Source: Lutraria lutraria
Lineage: Eukaryota > Mollusca > Bivalvia > Venerida > Mactridae
DNA length: 64,000 nt
Direction of reading: 5' to 3'
Assembly (NCBI GenBank): GCA_964023205.1
Contig: OZ026845.1
Coordinates: 4,846,001-4,910,000, forward strand
Position 1 is the stretch's first letter. Each line of letters opens with the position of its first letter. The translations under genes and the position numbers were made by a program. Shown here in pieces: positions 47,621-58,789 of the stretch. The notes beneath the pieces were generated by a model. That model was given only the letters and a program-made list of their open reading frames with translations, was not told where the DNA came from and did no database searches.

Positions 47621-48739
47621 ATTACATTTACCGTCATTCTGAAGATTGAAGTCATACAACTGTAATGTTATGGGACAAATCTTTGCTTTAATCACAATAA
47701 AACGAAACCCTTTTGATGTTATTATGTCTAGTACTAAACTAGATCTCCAAAATACACTGACGCTAAGTTCCTGATTGGTAGTGGTCTAGTTTCACAATCA
47801 CAGTGCTTGACATAAAACCAAAGGGACCAATATTTGATCAAATACCTGTGTTTCCAATCTAAAAATAACAAATTATTTAGCATTATTTTAAGTTCTATGA
47901 CGTGTGATGAAAGAAAATATTGACCAATCAACATAGAGGAGGCCATTTAGATGTAATGAATGGTAGCTTTTATCACTTTTATCTTATAGCCTGGATTTCC
48001 TGCCCCTGACACTACTTGATTGAATAATGATAAACTAGGCTGGGAATGAGACTGAAGTATCTTAGACCTCTGGGTTCTTAGAAGATGAGTCCTCCGACTA
48101 CGACTCCTAAATTCAAAACTCTCTTAAATCGATGAAATACAGCGATATTCTACTGTAGACACTAATTTATCTCATTTCTACAGATTGTAATACATGTAGT
48201 TGTCATTTATATATCTCTATCGTTGTTTGAATATAGTACGGAATATCACGTGTGTTGTATCGTAAGTGGCTTGATTGCTGGTCCCCGGGGAGTGAATCTT
48301 ACTCCATTTTCATCCATTTTTCTGTCGGATCCTCTTAATATTCATATACTCCAGTTAACAACACGCAAAACTTTGGTACATAATTACTTAAGAAAAAGAA
48401 AACTTATACTAAACGTCGACCACAGGGGACAAATTAAAGAATGATAAAACAATAAAATGTGTCAGACTTTGTATTTTCTCTTCCTAAAATTATGTCACAT
48501 TGTTGATAATTGGGTTTTAGACACGAAATGTTTAAATCTTGAGATTAGTTTTTTATTTTCCTAATAAAACCAAAAACACCCCACAACATTTCGGATGTTT
48601 ATAGTGCATGTACTGATTTTCATATTCGAAATGAGAGGAAAGCCTTTTAGAAATATATATTGTTATCAAATAAACAGCTGCAACAGTAGAGCAGGAACAA
48701 CAGTAGTGCATCGACAAAGTTGAGCAGTAACAAGAACGT
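47621..48739. other. AT-rich non-coding DNA
   Basis: No gene. An inverted fragment of the GGGGCAGG dispersed repeat (CTGCCCCTGACACTACTTGA) lies at 48000-48019. Confidence 0.5.
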
Positions 48740-49255
48740 CAGTAGAACAACAACATAAGTAGAACAACAACATAAGTAAAACAACAACATAAGTAAAACA
48801 ACAACATAAGTAAAACAACAACATAAGTAAAACAACAACATAAGTAAAACAACAACATAAGTAGAACAACAACATAAGTAAAACAACAACATAAGTAAAA
48901 CAACAACATAAGTAAAACAAAAACATAAGTAAAACAACAACATAAGTAAAACAACAACATAAGTAAAACAACAACATAAGTAAAACAACAACATAAGCAG
49001 AACAACAACATAAGTAAAACAACAACATAAGTAAAACAACAACATAAGTAGAACAACAACATAAGTAGAACAACAACATAAGTAAAACGACAACATAAGT
49101 AAAACAACAACATAAGTAAAACAACAACATAAGTAGAACAACAACATAAGTAGAACAACAACATAAGTAAAACAACAACATAAGTAAAACAACAACATAA
49201 GTAGAACAACAACATAAGTAGAACAACAACATACGTAAAACGACAACATTAGTTA
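48740..49255. repeat. 17-bp minisatellite, about 30 units
   Basis: The unit is AACAACATAAGTAAAAC or AACAACATAAGTAGAAC. AAGTA recurs every 17 bp from 48757 to 49216 (28 units), with diverged units at each edge. Rare variants include AAAAACAT and AGCAGA. All minus frames are stop-free, giving false open frames of 158-200 residues rich in Leu, Cys, Tyr and Val. Confidence 0.98.
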
Positions 49256-49883
49256 AAGAACTGTAACAGTATCAGTACAAACATGATCCGTTAGAGATAT
49301 CAGCATCAACAAAAACGAATCGGAGAACGAATCATTTAACATTCAAAATTCAACATTTAATATCTAAAACATTTTGAAGGGAATACTCTAACCATGTTTA
49401 GTAATCATGACCATATTATGTTACCATAGTAATCTTATTTTCAAATGACTTCAACAGTACATAGTAAATTTTGTGAGTAAGTCAAACGAATGGAACATGT
49501 TTCGATACATATTTAGACAAATACGATCTCTATTTCAATGAAAAATTGTACGGCGCTCTCTACAACTCATGCAAAAAATATTTTTCTATTTGACTCAAGC
49601 ATACAGGAACCACAAAACTACCAGTTGTCGTTCTAAGAACTAGATTCGTCGGTGGATATAAAGTTCCCATTGTGTTTGTTTATGGAGACAAGTACAGTGA
49701 TCATCAAGAAAATGACAATATAATGCTGCCGACTATCATTTATTCCGCATGAATCAAACATATAAATGATATTCATCTCTGTCATGCCACAACAATAGCT
49801 GGCATTGATCTTTAACTCCGTGCGTGCTGATTTTATCCGACTTTAATCAGTGCTACTTTTCAAAGATTTCCAAATATTTTAGC
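49256..49883. other. AT-rich non-coding DNA
   Basis: No repeat recognised. If the ORF at 49943 is real, this would be its upstream region. Confidence 0.5.
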
Positions 49884-49891
49884 TATAAAAT
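49884..49891 (+). promoter_or_regulatory. Possible TATA box
   Basis: TATAAAAT lies 52 bp before the ATG at 49943. A start about 30 bp downstream would fall in the pyrimidine-rich ACCTCTGTCCG and leave a leader of about 30 nt. In such AT-rich DNA this match occurs often by chance. Confidence 0.25.
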
Positions 49892-49942
49892 ATTGTAGGG
49901 CGATATCTTTATACCTCTGTCCGTTTTGATGAGATTTGAAAC

Positions 49943-50206
49943 ATGGAAGAAAATAAGGGCGAATCGATTGGTTTCAGTCAAAGAGAGGGACAATGTCAGA
50001 CAGACTCAAGAAATCAAGAAATGCTTAGACTCAATTCTAGATTCCCAGTTCAATATCTTAGCAGAACACTGTACAGAATACAAGATGTTTCAATTTGTAC
50101 GTGGATACAATTGTTATATTTGCTATTAGGCGCATGTATAACGTTTGTTTTAAGAGGGCCACTTAAAAGCACTGCAAATATTTCAACCGGCATATTTGTT
50201 GTATAA
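49943..50206 (+). CDS. Candidate small membrane-anchored protein, unrecognised
   Basis: An 87-codon frame starts at ATG in good animal context (AAACATGG) and ends at TAA. The first 50 or so residues are polar (MEENKGESIGFSQREGQC...). One hydrophobic stretch, about residues 55-70 (WIQLLYLLLGACITFVLRG), could be a signal anchor, giving a type II layout, and NIS near the end is a possible N-glycosylation site. Composition is less biased than in surrounding chance frames, and a TATA-like box lies at a fitting distance. I recognise no family and see no clear splice donor. It may be a complete small protein, a first exon, or chance. Confidence 0.3.
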   Translation: MEENKGESIGFSQREGQCQTDSRNQEMLRLNSRFPVQYLSRTLYRIQDVSICTWIQLLYLLLGACITFVLRGPLKSTANISTGIFVV

Positions 50207-50433
50207 GGGAAGTGGATTATCATTATTATTGCCCGTATCTTAGAAAAATATAAATCAAATACGTGCTATGGTTCAGGATTATTTCAGTCTTACAGAAAAA
50301 ATACAATGGTGGGTTTCTAGTTCAAATCGTAAATAAAGAATATGATCAAATTAATGTTGACGTAATCGAGATTGCTTAAGTTTGAAATATTAGATAAATG
50401 GTAGAATTTGAAAAACATCAATTATATATAAAA

Positions 50434-50614
50434 CAGTCAAACCTGCGAACAACGGCCACCCTTAAGAAATACATAATATGGCCTTTATTGACAAGTGGTC
50501 TTTATACGGAATTCATTTAGCTGAAAATACATGTAATCAATGACAATTTTAAAGAATGGCCTTCACACAGGGTGGTCTTTATTCGGAGGTGAACTGCCAG
50601 CACATGTTTGACTG
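50434..50614. mobile_element. MITE, CAGTCAAACCTG family (copy 3)
   Basis: The left end is CAGTCAAACCTGCGAACAAC and the right end inverted is CAGTCAAACATGTGCTGGCA. Internal ATGGCCTTTATTGACAAGTG and GGTGGTCTTTATTCGGAGGT are shared with other copies. TA survives at the right edge only. Confidence 0.7.
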
Positions 50615-51020
50615 TACATACAAATATCAAATAGATTGATATTAATTTCTTTAGAAATTCGAATCTTCGAAATACACAAAAGGAAGGTGTTAAACGACTA
50701 ACCAAGTAGGGGAACCAGAATGAACGGTTCAATCATAATTGAATCAAGCTGGATCCTGGCTGTTGTAGTATACGTCATTAAAGAGGATGAGATCATTAAG
50801 TCTTTGACATTATGTCGGGTTAAAGGGTAATATTAGTTGTTACTTTATAATTATTGTTTGTAAATTGTGTTCTTAAAGGAGGGGGATATGATATGTAAAA
50901 TATTAAAAATATCAAAACTTCATCTATTCTCTGTGTGGTGGCTTTTGTTAAATCCGCATTTTTTCGGGACATTATCCATTCAAATAGTACATGTACCAAG
51001 GAATATTCTTAATATTCGAT

Positions 51021-51210
51021 ACCCTCACCGCACTGAGTATGAATCCCATATGAAACAAACGTATGAACATATGAGGATGGAAGCTGTCCAGTCAGCTTAG
51101 TGAAGGACAATGGTTCTACCCAGACGTATGCCCAGAGTATTCTTCCACCGCCGGAAGCAACAGGATGACCCGGAATGTTGGTGCGACTTTAAACCGAAGA
51201 GACAAAAATA
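51021..51210 (+). mobile_element. SINE S2, 5'-truncated
   Basis: ACCCTCACCGCACTGAGTAT and GAATCCCATATGA retain the box B region. AGCTGTCCAGTCAGCTTAGT, ATTCTTCCACCGCC and TTGGTGCGACTTTAAACC are the S2 body and tail. The box A half is missing. Confidence 0.65.
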
Positions 51211-51652
51211 ATCGATGATGTATGCAGTCATTGAGTGAGTATGTTTGATGTTTATTGTTGTGGTTGTATGATTATAATTTGGAGGAAATGTTGTTTAGAT
51301 TTCATTATGTTGTTATTCATGAAATCTCTACACACTCGGTGATATACAAGGATCACTGCACAGATTATGTAAAATTTACATACCGGATTTATGCATCGTT
51401 AAAGTCATAGTGCACATTTCCTTATTTGCACTTGAATGTGCCAACGGGTCACAGTCACTTATTTAACATCGAAGTATTCGTGTTTTCATAGAAGCTGAAC
51501 TTTCATTGACTTTACCGCAACATTGAACGGGACATTTACATGACGGACGTAGAAAAACGTAGTAATTTGGTCCGCATCAAAATTCATGCGTAGGTGAATG
51601 TCATACATCCAGGCTTACAGCATTTGAACTTCTTATATAAAATTGCTTGTAC

Positions 51653-51672
51653 ATATATATATATATATATAT
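51653..51672. repeat. (AT)10 microsatellite
   Basis: Uninterrupted AT units, 20 bases, about 100 bp from the hammerhead motif. Confidence 0.95.
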
Positions 51673-51757
51673 GTTAAAAAATGTTAAAAAATATATCCGA
51701 GTCAAGCAAATTAATAATGAAAAATAACTAACATTCCATAGGTATTATTATATATTT

Positions 51758-51800
51758 AAATTGCCGACCGGTTTCGTCACTGACTCATCAGGGCATTAAT
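51758..51800 (-). ncRNA. Hammerhead ribozyme motif
   Basis: On the minus strand the sequence is CTGATGA (51791-51785), stem II GTC-AGT-GAC (51784-51776), GAAAC (51775-51771), CGGTC (51770-51766), then GGC. All invariant hammerhead bases are present: the CUGAUGA box, GAA, the A-U pair next to the cleavage triplet, and GUC as the cleavage site (cut after 51766). Stem I closes with GCC/GGC plus one A-T pair (51792-51795 with 51762-51765). Stem III (ACC/GGT) has no loop, so self-cleavage would be weak as a monomer and better as a dimer. That layout is known for hammerheads of Penelope-like elements and retrozymes. No reverse transcriptase is seen nearby. Confidence 0.8.
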
Positions 51801-51869
51801 AATAAAATATATATATAGATTCGATCATTTTGCTAAAATTTACCGATATGATATTGACTTCAATATGTA

Positions 51870-52000
51870 TTTTTGAAAACGGCCAAACCGGTCTCCTTGA
51901 ATATCAACATGTCCTGATTTAAACAGCAAGTCCAAGCATAACCTCTCATAACCAGGTGGTCCCTAAATGGCCATTAATACAGGTGTGAGTTTATAGAATA
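51870..52000. mobile_element. MITE remnant, CAGTCAAACCTG family
   Basis: ACGGCCAAACCGGTCTCC at the left and TGGCCATTAATACAGGTGTG at the right resemble the inverted ends of the family. It is strongly diverged. Confidence 0.35.
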
Positions 52001-52084
52001 CCAGCCCTTGTCAAATACGTATTCATTCTGTATAACTATTCAACAAAATATGAAGAAAAGTTCATGTTTTCATGAATTACTTCA

Positions 52085-52095
52085 GGGGGGGGGGG
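52085..52095. repeat. G11 homopolymer
   Basis: Eleven consecutive G in an AT-rich context. Confidence 0.95.
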
Positions 52096-53199
52096 AGTTT
52101 TAACTCAATTACATGTTTAATTAGGGATATTATGTTCATATGTTTGTCGCTTGCGTACAAAATTTAAAAAAAAAATTTGAAATGGCTCCCGGGGATAAAG
52201 TCAGAAATATTTCAAATACACGACAAACTTAAACTAGCTCCCATTCGACAGTTTCTATAAGTGTTAAAACATGTTCTTTGCATTTAGAAACGGAGCACCG
52301 GAGTATGATTATCTTGTATAGTTCAACTAATGAATGATAAAATCTCTGTCACATGAAATCAAATACTAGAAAACTTTGTTAATCAACATTAGTGTGCTTC
52401 CATCATGAAACTACACAGAACACTAGACCTATTTTATAAAAACATTAACATTGATTGTTATACCATCAGAATTTGTGTACCGTGATGTTCGTAGCGAGGA
52501 CATAAATGCATTTCCTAGGGTTACAAAGTCTAAACATCAATTAGAATTATTCATTTTGATTTTTACTGCCATTATGGTTAACCTACGGTGGTATATAGGG
52601 GACATAGAAATTATTTTATTTAGCGTGTCCACGCGACAGCTAAGCACTACGTACATTGCTCGATTATGTAGCAGTGGCAAATTGAAAGCATTTTACCCCA
52701 CCCACGTGTATTGCTGCGCTTTTCACATTAATGCAAATAAAGCTACCTATGATTCTAAATAGATTTCAAAATTGATGTTCTTTTATCCCAAGTTATTTTA
52801 ACTCGATTGTTTTGAAAGCACTGTTTAACAAAATACCCATTCCAGAAAGATTTGTTACCTTTTATATTACTAATTGAAACAGTTGCTTCTTGTTATAAAC
52901 ACTTTGATATTTATCGTGCTAATGATGTGTAGCATTTCAAATAGACAAGCCAAACGGTGCAAAAATCCACCGATTCATTTCATTATCGATTATCGATTTT
53001 TAATCGATACGTCGTAAAATCAAGCTGCAGGATGTTATCTATAATTGCTGACTGAAGCAACAAGAGTGGTTTTATTCTTTATTGACAAAATTCTGTTCAA
53101 TTTAGTACCAGCGTATGTTACATAAATTAAACTAGTGTATACAATGAAATCAGTGTTATTTGCGGCACATGAAAGTTGTTTAGGGGGATGGCTCTAGGG
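52096..53199. other. AT-rich non-coding DNA
   Basis: A 103-codon plus frame at 52451-52762 has no recognisable domain. Overlapping ATCGAT palindromes lie near 52985-53010. Nothing else. Confidence 0.5.
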
Positions 53200-53440
53200 G
53201 CCTCCTTGGTCTAGAATTTTTTATGCTACTTACTTGAAATCTCAACCCCACCACCTCATTGCTGTAAGTCGAATCCCATCCGGGTCCAGACAAATCATAC
53301 ATGTTAAAAAAATGTCCAGCTAGCTTAGAGAGAGAAGGTAAGAGGTTTTAACCAGATTTAGGGGTCTTAATCCATTGTTAATGCTAGAAAGTCACCAAAT
53401 AATCCTGACTGTTGGTGCAACGTTAACACCCAGTGAGGGC
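53200..53440 (+). mobile_element. tRNA-derived SINE, family S2 (diverged)
   Basis: It begins GCCTCCTTGGTCTAGAATTT. CACCTCATTGCTGTAAGTCG and AATCCCATCCGGG hold the box B region. AATGTCCAGCTAGCTTAGAG and TGTTGGTGCAACGTTAACAC are S2 body and tail. Confidence 0.7.
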
Positions 53441-54677
53441 TTTTGTGATAACTTACTTGATGGCTAGATTAACAATGTGATTGAAAATGCTCTCCTGCCG
53501 ACTGTGTTGAAGCTTGTACCAGTCCACAAGTTCACGTTAAAATTAAAATGAGCGTATACCAGTTATTAGTGAGGTAATGTTCATGTATCATTAGGTAACC
53601 TTACTGTGTTGCTACTTGTTCGAACCTTTCCAGTCTGACAAAAAGGTTCTTAGTAATGAACAGACTGGGAGATATTTTATAAAGTTGTCATAAAAAGTGA
53701 ATTCGAAAAGATTATCTGTCTAATAAAAATATTAAGAAATTATGTTTTCTTGACATAATATGCTTAGCCTGACTTATTAAAGTAGTATCATATTTAATAC
53801 AAAAATCCAGCCAAACAATTTCTACAAAAGTATCCACTTTCCTGCTATATCATAGTTAACTCAGAAGATTAATTGATGTTCGTGAATTATTGCATGCGTT
53901 ATAATTGTTTTATGACGACAACCATCAGAACACAATGGGAAATAAGCAATTACAACTGTCATAATTTTAACCTACTGTCGTCTAATATGTGTGTTTGATG
54001 TTTCCAGTGTAAAATACCAGCACTAAACTTTGCGATTATTCCACGACCTAAAGAGACATATTCATTCCAAATCTTATTGTACATGTCTTCTCCATAACTT
54101 CACCCCTCACCTCGAAGAAAATACCAGGTTTACAAATAATACACTAAATAATTGCGATATTATGTTGTCAGGTATTGACAAACATTTTCAACAAATAACG
54201 CAATGCTTTTATTAAGCTTTGGTTTCATTTCTCGAATATTTAACGATTATTGCAGATTGAACAATAGGTAAATTAATACCTTTTGTCACTTCTACTTCAT
54301 TAACGACTATCTGTCTACGATGTGATTGTATAACTCGTTACACGCAATGACTAAATTCAAATACTAGGCTTGTTTATTCATTCGCCAATCAGGGAAAGAA
54401 AAGAACGAGACACGTGTCCCCTCCCCCGCGTGTTTTATTAATTGTTACATTGTAATAAACCATCTAAACGTCCCAAAGTCACACCACAGAATCACCACGG
54501 AAAGAAACCCAATAGTTTGTTACTGCTTTTGTGGTAGTTAATTGGATTGTTTGTCATTCTTTCCACGTCGGTATCTTTGTTGAAGGCACACAATATGTCA
54601 CAAGTGTTGGAATTGGGTTTACGATAAATGCAGCAAGGTTATCACGGTCTTGCGCTAGCCTTTATTTCTTTATTCCC
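53441..54677. other. AT-rich non-coding DNA
   Basis: Nothing supported. Confidence 0.55.
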
Positions 54678-54723
54678 AAGGTGGCCTTTATTCGGAGGTA
54701 GCTGCAAACAAAGGTTTGTCTGT
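54678..54723. mobile_element. Solo right end of CAGTCAAACCTG MITE
   Basis: AAGGTGGCCTTTATTCGGAG followed by GGTTTGTCTGTA matches the right ends near 5343 and 50614. Confidence 0.5.
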
Positions 54724-55277
54724 ACATGTATGATACTAAATAAGTAAATAAGAGCGTTCTAAGTACATGTACGACCAGTTGGCTATTTTTGTCAAACATT
54801 TACGAAACAATTTACGATTCACTGATCTGTTTCATCAGCGATTTTACGAATGATAAACTCCTAAATTGACAGTTACGAGGCTATTGCGACATGAAATAAG
54901 CCACAAGAAGATTTATGGTCAAGTATAAATATGGGTCGCTTAATGTCAACATTCAGTTCAATTCTGTACAACACGCTCGTAAATTATGTATTTCTACATA
55001 CAAAATCTTTTTGTAAAAGGGGTTTAAGCACAAAAAGTGTACTTAGATCACTGACATATTACCCGGATAAAATTATAAAAAATATTATATAATTAGAAAT
55101 TATGCAAGGGAGACAACTTTATAATGGCATTGGACTATCATCCAGTAATTCTTTCCCTTGTACTGAAACGCGTGCGCAAAATTGATTGAACAAAATCGAG
55201 CATTCCTTTAAAGATTCCGATGCTACAGACGTTGTAATTGGTAGCAAAGCCTTAATTTGGACGTGATCAGCACTTAC
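54724..55277. other. AT-rich non-coding DNA
   Basis: Nothing supported beyond the possible splice signals in the next entry. Confidence 0.5.
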
Positions 55278-55304
55278 GGTCGTATCGAATGAACAGAACA
55301 AGTA
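55278..55304 (-). other. Possible 27-nt micro-exon
   Basis: On the minus strand a strong acceptor (TTGATTTTCTTTACAG) is followed by 27 nt and a strong donor (GTAAGTG). The 27 nt translate without stop in one frame as YLFCSFDTT. Chance pairing of two splice-like signals is quite possible in AT-rich DNA. Confidence 0.15.
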
Positions 55305-55321
55305 CTGTAAAGAAAATCAAA

Positions 55322-55358
55322 GCTTTGAAGGTTCTGCTGTTGTTCTGAACTTCAAAGC
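55322..55358. repeat. Hairpin, 12-bp stem with one bulge
   Basis: GCTTTGAAGGTTC (55322-55334) pairs with GAACTTCAAAGC (55347-55358), leaving one bulged base and a 12-nt loop. Confidence 0.7.
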
Positions 55359-56365
55359 AGTCAAAAGTTGAATTTCTTTGTAGCGTGACGTATTAGGCTG
55401 ACTTATGGAAATCGAACGATAGTTTGCGCATGAATTTTGATGCATATCAAAGTACTACAATTTCCTACACCCGCTATGCAATTGATAAAGTTGTTCCCGA
55501 TCCATGTGATTTCAGTACTTTGATTTATGTTACCAAAAGTAGTTCAGCAATTAGTATATATAATCTGCATCGCCTGCCCCTTTTTATATATACTCAACTT
55601 GTGCAGAATGTAATATCTCATACATGAAGACATGCTCGAAGAAAAAGTTACACATTATAAGCATTAAATTAATCGATCAAAATTTCCCGATGAACCACGT
55701 ACTTTTTTAAGTATCTGGTTGACTCACAGTTTTAATTGCATCGTCCATGAATTCAATGATGACATTTCTATATGTTTACAATAGAAGCTAGGAATCAGAC
55801 TAAATTAACATATACAGCACGTGAATTATGACGTTATCCTTCCTTGAAATGTGTATACTGATAGTAAATATTGTAGTAATTCGAGGTAGAGGACACAGGC
55901 AGAAGTAACGGACCTGTGATGGTAAAATTGTAATAAATTCTACATAAAACAAAATAACTTAACACATAATAACCTTAAATGAAAAATAAAATTGTCCTCA
56001 AAATTTGACCTCATTCATGGCATTCAACTGGTATTATGTACTATAAGAAGGCGCATATCTCTTCGTTTCGGTGAATGAGCACCACCTTTACAAAACACAA
56101 AATTATGAAGCAATATGCACGAATTCTTCCAAACAAAGTTTGCAGCGGTTTCATGTATATATTTTTGCACAGAATAAGACCAAAACTAAATTCCTAGACC
56201 AATCCGTTACTGAGAAATCGAACAAGAAACGCTAGAATTTGACCCGATTTCGTTTAGTCGAAAAAAATGTACTAATTTCACATACTAATGCAAGATTGTC
56301 AGTCGATCATATGCGAAATAGACCAGTATGTCCTAAAAAGAACAATTAAATACATTAATACAGAA
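55359..56365. other. AT-rich non-coding DNA
   Basis: Nothing supported. Confidence 0.55.
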
Positions 56366-56680
56366 GGCCGGTTCGTTTGATCAAACGAAAGAGCTGCCGG
56401 AAGAGGCTGCAGAGCCTTTCCGAAAAGTTCGATTAGTCATCTTCTAATTTTAGCTGGAAGAGATATGAGTTACGTGACGAAACAACATGACAATACCGTT
56501 TGAAAACGTTTCTTTTGTTTAATCTAAAACGATGTGCATTTTCTTCAAATAGCATGTCATTTACTATCAACGATGAAATACGACAGTTCATAAAAGCATG
56601 GATTGCGTTCGATTTGGTTTCTCTTCTAAGCTCTTCTAGCCGGCGTATTCTCTTCTTACGAGAGTCCATTCGAACCGACC
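56366..56680. mobile_element. MITE family M2, copy 2 (inverted, 315 bp)
   Basis: It is the reverse complement of the copy at 43524-43853. The left end GGCCGGTTCG with GAGCTGCCGGAAGAGGCTGC matches copy 1's right end. The right end, with TTCTAGCCGGCGTATTCTCT and CGAACCGACC, matches copy 1's left end. The middle is more diverged and about 15 bp shorter. Open frames on both strands here are chance. Confidence 0.8.
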
Positions 56681-57105
56681 TAGATCACAAATTCTTACAG
56701 AAGACGCAAATATTCGGGAAATCGGGATTTAAACTTTTGAATAGAAATTTATTACAATTTTACCATCACAGGTCCGTTACTTTTGCCTGTGGTAGAGGAT
56801 TGTTTAGATTTTTTTAATACTGTTTCGCATCGCCCGTTTACGATTTTATATAGCAATATGATATTGACTAGAATGCACGTAATATTTGAATTTGTATTTA
56901 TTTCATTGAATTAAAAAAATGGAACTACGTTAGGAGCGGAAGGTTGATGGAAGCTCTTCGGTATGCAGGAAAATTAAAACCTACCGATTGTTGAGAAATG
57001 ATAAAAACTTTGTGATCGTACCGAAGAACAAAAATCAATAAGACACGTATGTGTATTTATGATACGTTAATGATGGTGATGAAGGGAGACTATCAATATG
57101 TAACC
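56681..57105. other. AT-rich non-coding DNA
   Basis: Nothing supported. Confidence 0.55.
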
Positions 57106-57178
57106 TAACTGGTTCCCGTTGATTTGTCTGTACAAAGCCTTTTTTGGTGGACTGCAACATGGAATGGGAACCAGTTTA
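57106..57178. mobile_element. Tiny inverted-repeat element M3 (copy 2, inverted)
   Basis: TAACTGGTTCCCGTTGATTT at the left and AATGGGAACCAGTTTA at the right. Read in reverse it follows 46656-46725 along its whole length (CCATGTTGCAGTCCACC, GGCTTTGTACAGACAAATC) with a few substitutions and a short A-run insertion. Confidence 0.8.
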
Positions 57179-58789
57179 GAACTTGTACATAAGTATTACT
57201 TACCTTGAATTTGCTAGACAAGAAACGAACACCAGTAGCGTAGCCAGAAACAAGTTTAAGCCGAGGTACTCTAGGGAGGTCCAGGTCCAGGATCACTCAT
57301 TGGGTATTCGGATCATGTAGACCATGTTTTAACGCAAACTTATCAGAATTTGTTATGTAAACATAGAGAATTTTGGAGTATTAGCCAAATACGTTGTCGG
57401 TAAAAATGAACATAATTGAAACATTCTAAATGTGTACCAACGGTGAAAATTATATAAATATTAATTTGAATGCAGACAGTTGTAAACTTGTAGAATAATT
57501 TGTAAGAAGATGCCGACAGACAGAAATGCTTAGAGACAACAATAATAAGGACATGCCAACAGACAATGATTATAATGGCTTCATGACCGTGCGACCACAT
57601 ACACGCATCATGCGGGTTTACGACCCTCAACGCCGAGGGACGTAAGAAAAATAGACACAATGCGTCTGATGATGACGGCTTGTAATGGCCATACATGATC
57701 CATTCCAACAAAATATCAACCTTTTATATGAACGCGACAACACCAGGCAAAAGTTGACAAAATGTGAATAACAATAGGCTTTGAACTTATTTTCATGTCT
57801 AGTAATTACACCATAACACCAAATCAATTCCAGTTTTCAATGGCGCTTCGCATTGTAATATACAATATGTTTTTTTAAGTTTGGTAATATTTGAAACGTC
57901 AATTAAAGCAATATTAATAAATATTTGCAACTTTAGGTATTATTTTACCTCAATGTAGTCAATACGTGTACCCCCGGGGTATGATATATACATTCTATCC
58001 AAGTCATTTATGAAGGCGTTTCACACCTTGCTTCGGTCAAAGTGTACATTGTATAATGAAAATACACAACATATCATAAATAACTATGTATCTAAAATAG
58101 AATCCTAATATTTACTACTTTTATTTTTATCATACTCTCAGTTGATCAGTGCTAACAGACACCCATGAACAACAAAAACCTGTCCACAACAGACAACAGA
58201 CGAAAAACGCTCTTTAAATGGCTGTATATAGCGGAATAGCCCCTACCGCGGACAGTAGACACCATAATAGCTAATTGTTTCCCGAAATGACATTTGGACC
58301 TTCAAGAACGGATCTAAAACAAGTCTTATGTCTTATTCAGTCAAAGAAACATTCACTTGAATGTTCTGGGAATGGTATTGACCCAGGAATTGTTGGCTTT
58401 ATACTTAGACCGCTTATTAATTACTATAATTAATACAATATAATGCATTTAATTTATTTACATACAAGTTTAAAAAACCCTTTCTTAATATGTCGATAAT
58501 ATTTAAAGTAGATTCATTTCGATTATAGAGGAACACACATTTTAACCATGATCCAAATAATATTATTGAAAAGAATTATAATACAAGAATTAGAATAATT
58601 ACCTCCCTTGTTCTAACATACATTGTATGAACATTCATTGCTGAAATCTACAACTAATGATAGGATCGAGGAACATGATGCTCAGGGTATATTCGCCAAC
58701 TTATCTTGTTCTAACATTTCCGTAAATTGATTTTCAAAGTTTTTATTTATTCTTTTTATTGCTCTGCAAATTTTAACCAAGGCAACTAT
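57179..58789. other. AT-rich non-coding DNA
   Basis: A 122-codon minus frame at 57343-57711 begins with ATG but contains no recognisable domain. No repeat family seen. Confidence 0.5.

Noticed and set aside
48647..49249. Three minus-strand frames rich in Leu, Cys, Tyr and Val that look like membrane proteins
   Set aside because: They are the 17-bp minisatellite read in different phases.
57343..57711. 122-codon minus frame
   Set aside because: Low-complexity hydrophobic tail, no family resemblance and no promoter or splice context.
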